A stretch of 64,000 bases of DNA from Cladorrhinum sp. PSN259 (lineage: Eukaryota > Ascomycota > Sordariomycetes > Sordariales > Podosporaceae), in NCBI GenBank assembly GCA_033725935.1, contig MU867100.1, positions 248,001-312,000 on the forward strand. The letters run 5' to 3'. Below the pieces are notes generated by a model. That model did no database searches. It saw only the letters and a list, made by a program, of their open reading frames with translations, and was not told the DNA's origin. Position 1 is the first letter of the stretch. Every line of letters begins with the position of its first letter. Both the position numbers and the translations under genes were made by a program. Below, in pieces: positions 44,029-56,500 of the stretch.

Positions 44029-45660
44029 CTTGCCTGATGACGAAGGTCGCTGATTGCTGACTTTTTGTTTTTTAAAAAAGACAAAAAAACCTCCGGAGAA
44101 GCTGAACGGTCGCAAATATGTAAGGCTGCTCGAAAATCGGGATGCGCGGGTGCAATTCGTTATGGTTCTGTTGATGGTAGGGAGGAAGATGGATGTGGCA
44201 TGAGCGAGATTAGGTTGGCAGGTTGAATGTTGCTTGGGCAGTGCTTGCGACTGGCGGGAGACAGGCGAAACGAGGCCTGGGAAAGACCTGGGAGAGTGGC
44301 TGCGCCGCTAAACCCACCAAGACCACCCAGTCTTTTGCTGGGCGTCATTAACAAAGCTGGGCCCAATCATACGTGTGGCCCGTTAGAGGAGTTCAGCTGA
44401 GCCACTCTTGAAAACGCAGGGGCCCTGTCGCTCACCATCATCCATAACAAGGAACCCAACCGAACTGCTGACAGGTTGACCAGCAACCACATAAATCCCG
44501 TCTGGAAGCAACCGCATGTGCTTTGTTAATATCAAATTAAAACATTCCCTTTGACCTTTCGTCTCCTCTCTACTATGTTCAACTGCTACTTTCATTCAAT
44601 TTGGTAATTTCTACATGCACAAGGGGACCCCTTGCTCTACTTTAATCGGAATTGCCTTGATGGAGATCTATTCTCCTTCCCCCTTTGTTCTGTCAATAGT
44701 TGGCCACAATTCTGTCTAGTCCTTCAGTCGAGTTTGACCTACACAGTAAGTTATTGGTTGGCGAAAACTGTCAGTACCGAGAAACACCAGCCACAGAAGA
44801 CTACGTCAGCGACGCGCATTCTGGAATCAGGAATTGGACTCTGGCCCATTGGACCGCATATATGCTAAAGGCCCACCATTCTGCGGCGGTGACTTCGGGG
44901 TGGTTGGCTTCCTGATAAATAGATTCGCCCATCAAAACGACTTGGACATCTCGAGGATTTTCAATTCAGGCTCTCTCCCCATCTTGTTGCAGCTGCGTTT
45001 CATCACCATCCAATGCGTTCCTCGGCGCTTGCGAGAAACGCCCGAAGCAAATTCCCCGCATTGTTCCAGAACACCCCTCAAACCGTTTACGCCAAGTGCA
45101 TGCAGCTCGTCATTTAGTGTCCCATAACGCGGCAGCATTCTGCTTCTGCTAGGCATTGCAACATTTGGTCCTCGCAATCTAGTAGTCAAAATGAGGGAGA
45201 AAGTTACATCTACAGATCTTGGCCAAGCAGCTACGGGTGTGGAGACGAGTAAGGCCGTATAAACGCTGTCGATAGGTCGGGGTTCTTTTTTCCAATACTG
45301 CTAGATTTCAACAAGCGGGGATGGCGTTTTTACAACTCGTGCTCCGAGCACAGCTGGATTTAGTTTGAATAACTGCGTTTGGAATTCGGCGGTTAGAGTA
45401 CGGGAAATTTTCAGCACTATGGTTTTAGTAAATCGAAACATCAATTGTACAGAGTAAATCAGTGGGAAGGTTGAGAACCATCTCACCCGTGCCCCAGTGA
45501 ATCTACGCATTCGAATTTGAGGTCAAAAGAGCCCTTTTTGGTCACACCTTGTCTTCTCCGTTTGTCTTCCCCCCGTCCGCCAGGAGTATGAAGCCTGTTT
45601 CATGACGCCATGGTTCCATTACTTATTGTACATCGCGCCACCATCATCTTCTGCGACATT
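44029..45660. other. 1.6-kb intergenic region upstream of synaptobrevin
   Basis: Synaptobrevin promoter and the 3' flank of uS14m. No other gene could be supported. Confidence 0.45.
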
Positions 45661-46141
45661 TTACCAAGAAGCCTTCTTCACGCCGGGAAGGTTTCCTGCG
45701 AGGGCTTCCATACGAAAGTTGTACTGTAAATATGGTCAGCTCGAATTTCTCCCTTGCCCTACCAAACCATCGGCGAGCGCATACTCTTGACATTTTGAAA
45801 GCTCTCAGAACACCTCGCGCTTTTCCTCCTAGTACGCAACGGTTCCTAATCTGGGTAGGGCGGGTGTAGGCGTGCATCTGGGTGAGCTGCAGTTGAGCGA
45901 TGGCGCGAGTACGTGCTGGAAGGGTGGTGTTGCGGATAACGTAGCGCAGGGCTTGTCTGAATACTCAGAAAATCAGAGACTGTCTCATATTTCTCGAGGT
46001 AGAAGTCGAGTTGTGAAGGAGGAGAAGGAGCTACCTCTCGGCCTCGGCGGCTTCAAAGGCCTTGCGCTTCGAGTGGTCGCGGATGATCTTGATGTTGGTA
46101 AAGCACCCGATGTCGAGCTTTTTCGCCCTGAACATTGACAT
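45661..46141 (-). CDS. Mitochondrial small-subunit ribosomal protein uS14m (Mrp2)
   Basis: Three minus-strand exons, 46141-46035, 45956-45785 and 45723-45661, 113 aa, close to the family's usual length. The spliced protein starts MSMFRAKKLDIG, continues HSKRKAFEAAEAERQALRYV, then TRPTQIRNRCVLGGKARGVL, the uS14 signature region, and YNFRMEALAGNLPGVKKASW at the end. It is the mitoribosomal homologue of bacterial S14, binding the 3' head domain of the small rRNA. Introns are 78 bp (GTAGCT...TTCAG) and 61 bp (GTATGC, CTGAC branch, TACAG). The frame is open upstream of 46141 without an ATG; the chosen start matches the family. It lacks the zinc-binding cysteine pairs of some S14 proteins, as do many mitochondrial forms. 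Confidence 0.92.
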
Positions 46142-47396
46142 CTTAACGGCTATGCGGGGGTGGAAGGGAGCCCGGCGGCTTCTCGAAGAAAATTGGCGGC
46201 ACGAAGATGGAAAGGTCGGGGTCGCTTCAACGTGAGAGTTCGGATTGAGGTTCGCTACGGATTCCCAATTGTCGGCCGGTTCCACTTCAAACTGCCGGGC
46301 GGTGACCTGGCGCTCAGGATGGCCAATTTTCTAGTGGGGCCTCACACTGACTTCAGAATAGTGTGCACAGACGATTCTCTCGTGTAATATATAACAGCGG
46401 CTCCCCTTCCCACTCTTCACTTGTTTCTCGTTTTTGAAACCACTGTCTCTTGCCTTTTGGCTTAGATAAATTGTAGTATCTGTTCTTTAAAGTTTAATAT
46501 CTGTAACTACTCTACGGAGTAGAATTTTGATTATCCTAATATTTACCACCAGATCAATTTTCCTCTATGCTTGCCCATGGGAATTGTTCAGTGTCCCTGG
46601 TCTTCCAGTGCTCTCAGGCGATGCGAACACTGTTATTGCAATCTTGGCTTGCTGGAGCTGTGAGGAAGGAGCTTTCATCTTAACATCATTACTTCTAGAA
46701 CTGTGTCATGTTTCGGGTAGTTCGCGATTGCAGAAATACAATCCAAAATCGACTGTGGGCGGCAGTTCCGGATTGTTGAGATCGGTTCCTTGCTCCTCGT
46801 AGAATAGCTGGGCAGAACGTTCCGCGAAGCAAATGTAAGCAGTCCCATGAGTTTTCATGTGCCCATAAAACTCCTCACTAACCTGAGTGAGTGCAGGTTG
46901 TCAACATTGTCCCACGATGCCTGTTTGGCTGTTGCGTTTGCGCTCATGCATCACTGGATATAGCTTCAAACAAACAATCAGTAAGGAAGCATCTTAGCAA
47001 TATGGCCAATTCTGCTGCCGCGCTAGCTCTTCTGCAGTGAATCATCCCATCTTACATGTACCTTATGTGACTACTCCAAGCCGCTTCTTGTAGTCCCTAG
47101 GACCTTCCTCGACTGCAGCAGCATCCAAGTTATGGCTACTTATTTCAGTCCCTAGCTCCTGCCAGCACTCCGAATTTCAAACTTCTTATACCTCACTTCT
47201 AGCACCAACCTGGAGCTTCTGAGGACCAAATCTCGCCGGTTTCTCTGTACACCGGTCTATTCTTTCCACACTCTCATTTCCACCCACAGTTTCCTCCACT
47301 CGCTGTTCCTAGCCCACTTCCACGCTTCTGCCAGAAGCAACACCCAAACCTTCAGATAACGCTTTTGTCCGCTCATATCTCTTCTACCCAGCAAAC
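46142..47396. promoter_or_regulatory. Divergent promoter region of uS14m and the Arb2-domain gene
   Basis: A 1.25-kb non-coding interval between two divergent genes. It ends in a long pyrimidine-rich stretch (about 47240-47390), typical of fungal leaders. No further gene or specific site could be assigned. Confidence 0.45.
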
Positions 47397-48811
47397 ATGT
47401 TCCGTCGTCGCTGGTCTGGTCTTCCGGCCGATCCTATTTTCGCGACCAATCTTGCCGAGCTTGGGTTCGTGCTGTCTCAGTTTTCCTCCAGTGCCCCTCC
47501 AGCACCACCATTCTAACATATTGCAGTTATTTTGTCAATGAAGTTGACGAGATACGCTCGAGTGCTAACTCAGATAATTATTTCAAATTCTTCCTGACTA
47601 AAAATGAGCGTTGGAACGAGCGTCAACGCTTCTGCTTCAACGGTCAGCAATCTTTGTCGTGCTTCTCACGAATCGTTACTAACAACTCATTCAGAAGCCG
47701 TCGCCAAGATTGTTCATGCCCGCCTCGACGATGAGCATCTCGTTGAGGTACGCCTCCCACTCGGCACTCCGCGCGAAAAACCGCACGTTCCCATCCGCAT
47801 CAGCGCCAATCTCCCAAGCCACTCCACCCGTGTGGTCGCCATCTTTGGCCAGCCTTCTCAAGAGTTTGGCATTCTCGCCCATCGGGTCGCCAGTGGCCCA
47901 GGTGGAGTTAACAAGGGATCCGTCATCAACCTTGTCAAGGCACTGAAGACCCAGCAGTCTTCAGCCACAGACAGTTCCCCTCCGGGCATCATCATTGCTA
48001 ATTCTGGAGAACTTTCTTGGTGGCCACAGGGAAAGCGTGGCCTCACCCCTACCGGCCGTCATGGTGCATCAATGAGCAGCGCTGTCCAGTTTGGTCGCAG
48101 ATTCGATCCCAAGGTCAATGAGATTCCGGAAAATACTACCTCGGCGGAGCATATACAGACTGTTTTCCAGCAGGTTGTTGCGAAGCTTGTTAACAAGAGT
48201 GCCAAGTTGGACATTATTGCTCTTGGTGACTCGGCGGACGATGTCGAGGCTTATCTGAACAATGATGAGGTTTGGGCCAAGTTTGGTCCGAAGCTGAACT
48301 CGCTGGTTATTATGGGCGGGTTCTACGACAAAAATAACTTCAAGAGCAAGGACTTTGAAGCATTCATGAAAGAGGTTCGTTCCACGGCTGTCTGATTGAT
48401 GGTCGTAATGTCTGCTAATCAAGGATTCAGCGCGCCCGTGCCTACACCATCCACCACAGCCCTCTTGACAACCCAATCGCCGGATCTAGAGGTAACCCTC
48501 ATTCTCGTGGCATCTCATACGGCTGCCCTACATACAGCGCGGGTCAGGCCGACTTGATTGAGATGCTGCTCATTGAGACACAACCGGCTGTGCTGAAGTG
48601 GATTCAGCAGGTTGCTTTGGAGGGAGAGTCGTACAAGAACGAGGACTTTGAGATCTATGGTGACGAAGATGAGGACGAGGAACCTCAGGGTTGGGGTGGT
48701 GATGGTGATGAGTCTCAACTCTCTCTCACTAGCGGTATTGCTGCGGCTGATAAGGAGGATGAGAAGAATGTCGTGGTGGGGGTGAAGAACATGACTTTGG
48801 AGGACAAGTGA
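47397..48811 (+). CDS. Arb2-domain protein (histone deacetylase / argonaute-associated family)
   Basis: Four exons, 47397-47464, 47527-47642, 47695-48374 and 48431-48811, 414 aa. The N terminus MFRRRWSGLPADPIFATNLAELGYFVNEVDEIRS is recovered only by splicing; the ATG at 47604 is internal and out of place. Introns are 62, 52 and 56 bp with clear branch sites (CTAAC, ACTAAC, CTAATC). The Arb2 alpha/beta-fold domain covers about residues 1-330: GIIIANSGELSWWPQGKRGLTP, the LDIIALGDSADDVEAYL strand-turn, and SLVIMGGFYDKNNF. The C-terminal 70 residues are acidic and low-complexity (EIYGDEDEDEEPQGWGGDGDE). In fission yeast, Arb2 is part of the argonaute siRNA chaperone complex needed for heterochromatin; related domains occur on class II histone deacetylases. 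The role in filamentous fungi is inferred only. Confidence 0.88.
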
Positions 48812-51800
48812 AGAGAAAGAAGTTGGAAGAAGAGTTACGAGAAACCTAGCAGAGTGTTGGGTGAGCCACGGGGTTCAGGGGAAGCCGCAAATTTCGAGGG
48901 GCGCCTCGAAGACAAAACGGTTGCCTTCCCGTCCCCTAAAGTGCACGGTATAGCTCCCTACTTGCCCACCATGAATTACTACTACCTGTCCAAGGCAACC
49001 TTATGACACCTCATTACAGACCTTATGCAGGACCTACACTACATCTTAATCGGGACAGCCTTACCACTTACCCTTTTCGCCAAGACTATATACGGCGTCT
49101 GCATCGGCAACGAGAAAAAACATATCGTTCTGGTCGGACCGAAATATACGATACTGATGTGTCTGCCTTACCCTATGTTTCATTTCTACTTTTCGAGTAT
49201 CAGAAGAGCTTTCGACTGCTTTCCTTCTACGTAATTACCTCGCTTGCCTTGTCTCAGATGCCCGATGGAACGGGTCCTTCCCGCTTTGCCTTGCACGATG
49301 CTATTATGCACTGCTACACTACCCAGGTAGGTAGGTCGATACCTACAATGCAAAGGCGCCGGGGATGCCTTGAGAACGAGTTAAAATAAACCATCCTCTG
49401 TAAGCTAAGCCCCCCCCCCAAAAAGCGTTAATTGTGTGCCGTTTGTCACTGAATGATAAGATGGTGTGGGTTGATACGGGGAAGTTCTTTGATTGGTTTT
49501 TTTTTTAAGATCATGCAGATGGATGGATATTGTCGGCACCCCCCACCCCCCCTATTTTTTTCTTGTCTTTGCCTTATATGGATTCATGCATGGTGATGGG
49601 GAAGTATTGGGTTGCTTGAAAAATGGGGATGTAAACAACTGATAGAGTCAGGGTTCATTCAGCCTGGCGTTATCAAGCGGCAACGGCGTGAGTGGCGGGT
49701 GTGGTTTTTGTTTCTCTTCTCTTTTTTTTTTTTTTTTAGAAAGCAAGAACAAAAGGGGCGGTTATAATAAATTTGCCCCTATTTTTCAGCTCAGTAGGTA
49801 GGTTCAAGATCTTGGGGAAAATGTGTCACAAAAGTCGGGTGATAGTGGCACATTGAGCTGCATCCTGTGTCGTAAGGCAACAGTGAATGACAAAAAAAGA
49901 AAAGAATAAAATCAGTGATTGGTATCAGGTAATTCTTTAACCGAGGATAACAACAACTCCGGCAGATCATTTGGCGCTGTGGGATAAGTCACAGAGATCT
50001 GCCACTCCAATTCTCGATTGAGAATTTTGGGATCATATCATTAGCATCTGAAACAATGGTTGCCTTACTCACACATCCACTATCACGTAAATTAGCTTTT
50101 GACGATTGAGAAGCTGTGGGCGCCTCACTTTGCCTCACACGAGGTCCACTCGGTTTGATTTGGTCTTTGTAATATATGTACATATGGCCAAGTGATGAGG
50201 TATCAGAAAAGCAAAAGCAGCGAATAGGAGAGGAAGTTGTCGAGTTGTGTGACGAGGTGGGTGGGTAATTAAGGCTGTGAAAGCTAAACATTTGGTTTGC
50301 CTTGAAGGTCGATACTACAACACTTATTAAAATTTTGATGAAAACGAAGGCTACGGTTGTTTTTGTCCCGCCAGAGATTGATGTGATATTCTGATGTTAC
50401 CTAGGTGCCTTATGTTGTGTGGAACACAAAGCTCTTCTGAGAAGGCAAATATGTCAACGGAGCCTGGTTCCGGCCATGTGTTATTGGTTCAGAGAGAGCC
50501 ACTGGTGGGATAACAAGTATTCCAGTGCCTCCAACCAACGGATAGAGCACACAAACTTAAATACCTTGAAGGATAATGACTGTCGTTGTTCAACACCACA
50601 AAAAGGACAAAAGTCAACTGGTATGGTAGGATGAGAGAGTCTGAGTTATGGACTTCAACTAGACTACGTGCGCTCTATGTGCCAAGCACTAAAGTGGTTC
50701 CTGATGTCATGGAATCTCAGGTGGTCAAAACAAAGACTTCAATATCAGACACCCTTTTGTTACTCAACATACTGTGTACCTTGTAGATGTTTGTGTGTGT
50801 GTGTGTGCATATGCTCTCGGTCATGCCCTGCCCATGGCACCTTGTCAATGTGTAGTGAAATTGATAGGTGCACAATGCCTTTGTACTATCATTTGCTCTG
50901 GTAAACTTGATTCTCTTCATCAATCACAACAGTCAGGCTTGGGAGACGTAGCCTGACTGGCGTTCCCCGTTCCTCACAACTGCTGGGAAGAGCCCAAAAT
51001 CTCCCTGCCAAGCCCAAGCCCAAGCCTTAAACCAGCACTACCCGTTTCCATAGGCCTGGGAGCTGGCTTCGCCTTAGAAAAGGCAAAAATGCTGAATCAA
51101 TAAATGTGCAAGATTCGCCCGAGGCTAACCTGAATCCCATCAACCCCACCTGAGCATCAATGCCATCAACGTGTCTCAGTGGAACCATATTCAGAATCTG
51201 CTACGCCATCCCGCCAACCAGCTCACTACCCGGCAAGGCAACCATGCAGCCCAAATCTGCATTATCCCATGTTAGCTTACACTCAGCTATCGGGTCGGAT
51301 GAGAACCTCGCCTAGGAAGTGCAGGTCTCGTTAGCCTCAATAAGCGATTTGTGGATGTGGCTACAGCAGGGTGTTACCTACACCGTGGGCGGCCTGAATG
51401 TGGGGATAGATGCATGCCACTGAAGCCAAGTTTCCCGTTGCCTTGCGCCAGGCCAGTCAAGATGAATCCCACAACGAAGCCAGAGAACGTGCAACTTTTC
51501 GGTTGTGCAACTAAATCTGCCTTTCTTCGCAAGCGGCCAAGGCCCAGTCGCCAACCTCGGTGGAAACGGTCTTGGAAGCCTTATATATGCTTCGATGAGG
51601 CTGCTATGGCAATGTTAAAATATCCACCTAGGACAAACAAGGGGCAGACAACAGGGGCTGTAAGGGACTAGTTCCCCTGTAAACAACAATACAAATAATG
51701 ATGCTCCATGAGACGTGATGCAATTTAGCATAGAACAGGCTCTTTTTGGGCCGGGGAGATCAATAAGAGAGAGAAGGCATTGATCTTTACCTGCAGACCC

Positions 51801-52608
51801 CGATGCAGAGATCTTCGGGAGAGCCGTGTATGTTGTGTTCCACCATATGCAATGTGCCCTGATTGAGATCGATGAACCCGATGGGAGTCATACCCAACGA
51901 AATTTGAGCTGAGAGTGGCTGCCGGGGAAGGTATCGTCAACCGAATCAATCTTTTTCCATGTGTTTTATGTCGGTTCCTTGCATTATCGCATAGTGCCAT
52001 AGATAGAGCAAATTGATCCTGAAATGAAAAGTCGAGCAATGCCACACAATATCTCCTTTGTGGTCGCAAGAGTTGACTACCCCAATATCCTCGACTTCGG
52101 AAGCTTTGGAAACAATTCATGTATTGTTTGAGGGCGAAAGAAATGACACTGATACTGGAAATCATCAACCGATCCACCATCTCTTGACCCGTGGGCCAGG
52201 TCGACACAACAGAAGAAACTCTCCAACATCCTTCCCACCATAAAGCTAATCTCCGATGCAGATAAAAAGAAACAAGAAAAATATAAAGAGTACAAAACGC
52301 CCACCCAGCACACCATATCCGAGGGCGACATCAAGGTATTGCGTGCTTCGGTGGGAGCATGTTGTTACTCAGGAAGTTTCCCCAAAAAAGAAATACAAAA
52401 AAGACGGAAGAAGCATTATGGCTCAAACACAATATCTGGAACGCCATCCAGGTAGTGGCACGAAGGACCAATGAAGGAACTTGACCACGCATGCGACTAA
52501 CCAAGACCTCAGCTAACTTCTGCCAGTGTGACAGAATGAACGCTCTGCAAGTGAAATGGGTGGTGGCAAGAATATAGAAAGAAATCGCGGTACTTATCTC
52601 GCGGCAGC
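48812..52608. other. 3.8-kb interval without a recognised gene
   Basis: No gene could be supported on either strand. It contains homopolymer and simple repeats: a C9 run near 49411, T runs near 49500 and 49722-49737, and a GT microsatellite at 50791-50808. Frames of 100-160 codons exist (49.0-49.4 kb and 51.7-52.2 kb) but show no domain, and no splice structure could be built for them. Confidence 0.45.
50791..50808. repeat. GT microsatellite
   Basis: An uninterrupted run of GT dinucleotides (about eight units). Confidence 0.85.
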
Positions 52609-53553
52609 TCATTTCCAACCCCACAGCCGCCTGTTTGGCTCTTTGGGAATGGCATCCTTATCGACAACAACCCACTCGTTTTTCTCTGGCTCACCAACTT
52701 CCTCAGTACCCACGACTAAATTTGGCTCCGGCTGAGGAGCCTCCGAAATGTCCTCTCTCGCACTATTAACGCCCATAACGGATTCAATCAGAACCTCATC
52801 GGGCTCAGAGATGGATGTCGGATATTGGTAAAGGATGGTGGAATAATTGTGGTCACTGGTATGCTGGTATATTGAATCACCAGTGTAATCTGCCTGTTCG
52901 TCTTCAGGGATCAGGTTTGTGTCTCCTCTTCTCTCCCCCGATGCGGCCAGCGTATTGCTACGATGACTCGAGTGATGTCGTCCCCGGGCCATTGCCTCTT
53001 CCCTAGCCATCCCTTGAATCCATCTATATGAGTCAAAGGTGGAATCCAGGACGTAACTTGACATATCGAAACTTTATTTCAGTGTCAGTGATACTGCACA
53101 GGACCCATAGTGCCCCTGACGGACAAAGACTCACTGTTGATCAGCATGAGGAAGACCTCCCGCAGCATTTGCTCCCTGGGTTCCTTCATTCCGACTCCTA
53201 TTCCGCCTCCTTGTCTCCGAAGCTATCAGAATATCAGGTCCGTTGTCTCTTGGATATATATCGTGCCAAGACGTTGGATAATGGAGTTCTGCAATTGTTT
53301 GTGCATCTTGAGTAGCGGGCTCTATGTTTCCTGTGGCAAACCCATCCCCTCGGTCTTCAGAGTACCAAATTTGAAGCGCATCGGAAGCCTGGACCAGATC
53401 GTTTCTCCGGCTTGTGGTATTGGTCGACAGGGCTTGTTCAGAAACTCCGACCAACCAGTTGTTATTACATCCACTTGGAAACGAGCAATCCAAGCCATCG
53501 GAACGATGCTGTTCGTGTCGCGAGCTGCGGGATCGACGTCTTCTGTTGGACAT
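52609..53553 (-). CDS. Uncharacterised two-exon protein, Arg/Ser-rich N terminus
   Basis: Exons 53553-53135 and 53071-52609, 293 aa. The 63-bp intron (GTGAGT, CTGAC branch, AAAG acceptor) joins GGLPHADQ to HFDMSSYVLD in phase, which supports a real gene. The protein begins MSNRRRRSRSSRHEQHRSDG, an RS-like basic stretch. Its middle is polar with an ETRRRNRSRNEG patch. Exon 2 contains STFDSYRWIQGMAREEAMARGR, a Tyr/Asp-rich part, and an acidic region. The end is NEWVVVDKDAIPKEPNRRLWGWK. No signal peptide, membrane segment or known domain is seen. The basic patches could allow nuclear localisation. Either end could be extended by further exons that I cannot see. Confidence 0.6.
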
Positions 53554-56500
53554 GTCCTTTATGTTTCGACTGGTAGTATGGTGGTTAGAGACTGGCGTAT
53601 CTTATGATGACCAAGGACTGTTGTCTCTTTGTAGGGCTTCAGGTCAAGCGTAGACGCTTGGGGGTGTAGTGGATGAAGAGGCTTCCTCGGGGGTTAGAAT
53701 AGCCCAGGGAATACAGCAACGCGTAGCTGAGGGGCAGGAGGTGAGAGGGCGTGATATAATCACTGACAAGTTGCCCTGATGATGGAGAATGGTGGCAGAG
53801 CAATTCTTGGGGATCTAGAGGTGGCGGTGAGCTCAGATGCTCAGTGACTCCGGATTATAGCCGACTGGTCGATCCACGGGTGATCGGGAGGGGCTTGACA
53901 TGGGATCAAGGCGGCTTAGGACAAGGCAACCGAAACTGCCAGCACTTTAACAACTTAATGACACCCGGTTGGGCTCTCCATTCGCAGCCGATGTATCGAT
54001 GACGGATTCAACGTACGCCTTGCCATGTGGCCATCTCTGGACCTACAAAGACCAAGAGGGAGGGGCTCGGTCGAACTATGGTCAAGCTGGCAGGTCAAGG
54101 GAGGAAGAGTAACACTCGGTCGGGGATGCGGGAAGGGTTTGAGATGGACATGATGGTGCGATTATTTAGGGTGGGCAACCAACCGCAAAATGGTTCGCTT
54201 TGCAAGAAAAAGGCGTCCAAAGTTGGTTGCAGCATCGAGGCCAGATGTCAGCTTGCCTTCATTGGACATGCCAACTAACAACCATCCGTGATCGGTCCGG
54301 TTGTCTTCGATGAAAAACAGACGATGCTCAAAGGTAGGGAAGAACGACTTATAGATGCGGGTTTTTATGTACGAGATATTTTTGGTCAGCCATATGGCTT
54401 TGCTGAAACAAGTGCCCGCCACGAGAGCACATCTATAGTGTAACCAACAACCGCGACGCAGATCATTGTGCTTAGTGTCGTCACCGGAAAGATACGGTTA
54501 CGTGACAGGGCATTATCTGGGCACCTAAGGTACACGGAGGATCTGGAATTCGCGAGATGCCGAAATCGGGATATTGTCAGAAGGGTATCACAGAAAAGGA
54601 CAATTGGAGGTGGTTGACGCAATGACCTGATCAGGTTGTCGGTAGGTAATTGATGTAAGGCGATGCTTCCGATGGTAATGGAACCAGATTAGAGGCCGGG
54701 GAAATTGGGAAACCTGGGGAATCTGGAGGACGGCAGGAAATCGCAGGCGACTAAAACCTGAAATTGCCGATGCCGATTCCCGAGTTTAATAGCAGCCCAT
54801 GATTGCCAGGTGCGCTCTGCATTCTGATCGGGAAGGGTCGATGGTCAGAATGGCGTTAACTTTTTGGGGAGAGGGACGCTCCGGTCTCTGCATGTCAATT
54901 TCTGATCGATGAGGCAAGCTACGCTAATGTTCAATATTCTGCAAGAACACCACCTTAAGGTGAGACATTGAATGACGGATCTGTGTCTCGGATGGTGCAC
55001 CTCGCCATTTCTCAGTGCCAAGTTTCTAGTTGTTATTTCCAGCCGATGGGGTTTCTTCTATTTATCAGAGAAGCACGGATCTAGGTTGGCTCAATCTTCC
55101 TCGTTTACGTCCTTGCGTCAATACCGTTAAGAGAGATTTCGTTACCCGCCAACCCCCAATCCCAAAGTTCGGCATCTTCCACGCCCACGCCAAGGTTCCG
55201 GTGGTTGACCGAAAATGTTTGGCTGCAGATTGACAGATGCATCGGTTTACCATTTGCAATTACTTCAGTTGTTGATTAAATAAACGAACCAAGATGATCT
55301 CGGCTAGGATATGCAGCTGCAAAACTAATCACATTCACACTACGAAGTTGGAGGTAGGTATAACCATGGTGTTCTTGCATAAGACAATGGGTAACTAACA
55401 CAACCCACGTTTGTCTCGTGGCAGATGTAGATCATCATGCGTGCCACTTGATTATATTCCAGGGAGAAATTAGTGGCGCGAAATCCATGCTACGTTCAAC
55501 GCAGAGTGGCTTGCAGACATCCTAAAATAAATCTCTGTGGCAGACTCAGGAGATCTCGCCACGATTGACCGGGGTTCAAGTACTAAAGTGCCAGGTGACA
55601 CAAAAGATGGTTGATCAAATGTAACTGGGAATAATTCCAGCAGAGCCGCATGGAGCCTTGGGCTTTCCAGTGGGTTTAAATAGCTGATACTTCACTCCAA
55701 TCTCAGACACCCGAGCCACCCATTGTATGATCTTCTCCGCTCTTTTGGTATTTCTTGTCACTGAACCATCTAGACCATATCAAGGTGAGCTGATTCAAAG
55801 ACAAAATAACACTAACCCCAAACGCCATACCTGACCGCCCAGCAATGTGATGGCCCATACTAAACAATGACTGAACTAGGGCTCATTCCCAAATGCTCGG
55901 CCGAGGTCAGTATCGTCGATCTTCCGTGACGATAGAAAGCAATCAGTGGCGGCCACGAACATGTATCAGATTGGTTCCCAGGGAAACACCTCAAACAAGA
56001 ACAGAGACGACAGCCTTGCGGTACCTCGATGTCAAATCAAGCTCACTGCAAGGGCACTGGACAACCATACAGCGGGCCGATCCGAAACCGTTGTGGAGTG
56101 TTGCAGCGTTATCCACTGTACTATACATAAATGTCCGCTGACTTGTCGCCAGGATCCCCCGTAGACGGGGGGATCCTGGTATGCAGATGTGGAAACACAC
56201 GGACAGCTGGAGCTTCACCGCCTCATTTCGATCGCCAGGCCGAAATTTTCCGGGGCTTACCAACCAATTGCCATGACACGAGAGATGACGAAACGCCACA
56301 CTGAGCAATGCCATGGCGACATGAGATGCCGGCCTCTCTAGATCATCAATAACGGTGAACAGCCTCCAAGTCCAACACGAGTCCATTTCGAATCGTGGCT
56401 TATCACTTCAGGAGATATGGGTCGCAAACCAATCAAGGCGATGAGAAGGTAGAGGGGATAATCAGGGTCAAGTTGATGCTGTGGCAACGGTTGCGGTAGG

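Noticed and set aside
49003..49389. 128-codon plus-strand frame downstream of the Arb2-domain gene
   Set aside because: Probably 3' flank of the Arb2-domain gene; no coding features beyond the frame itself.
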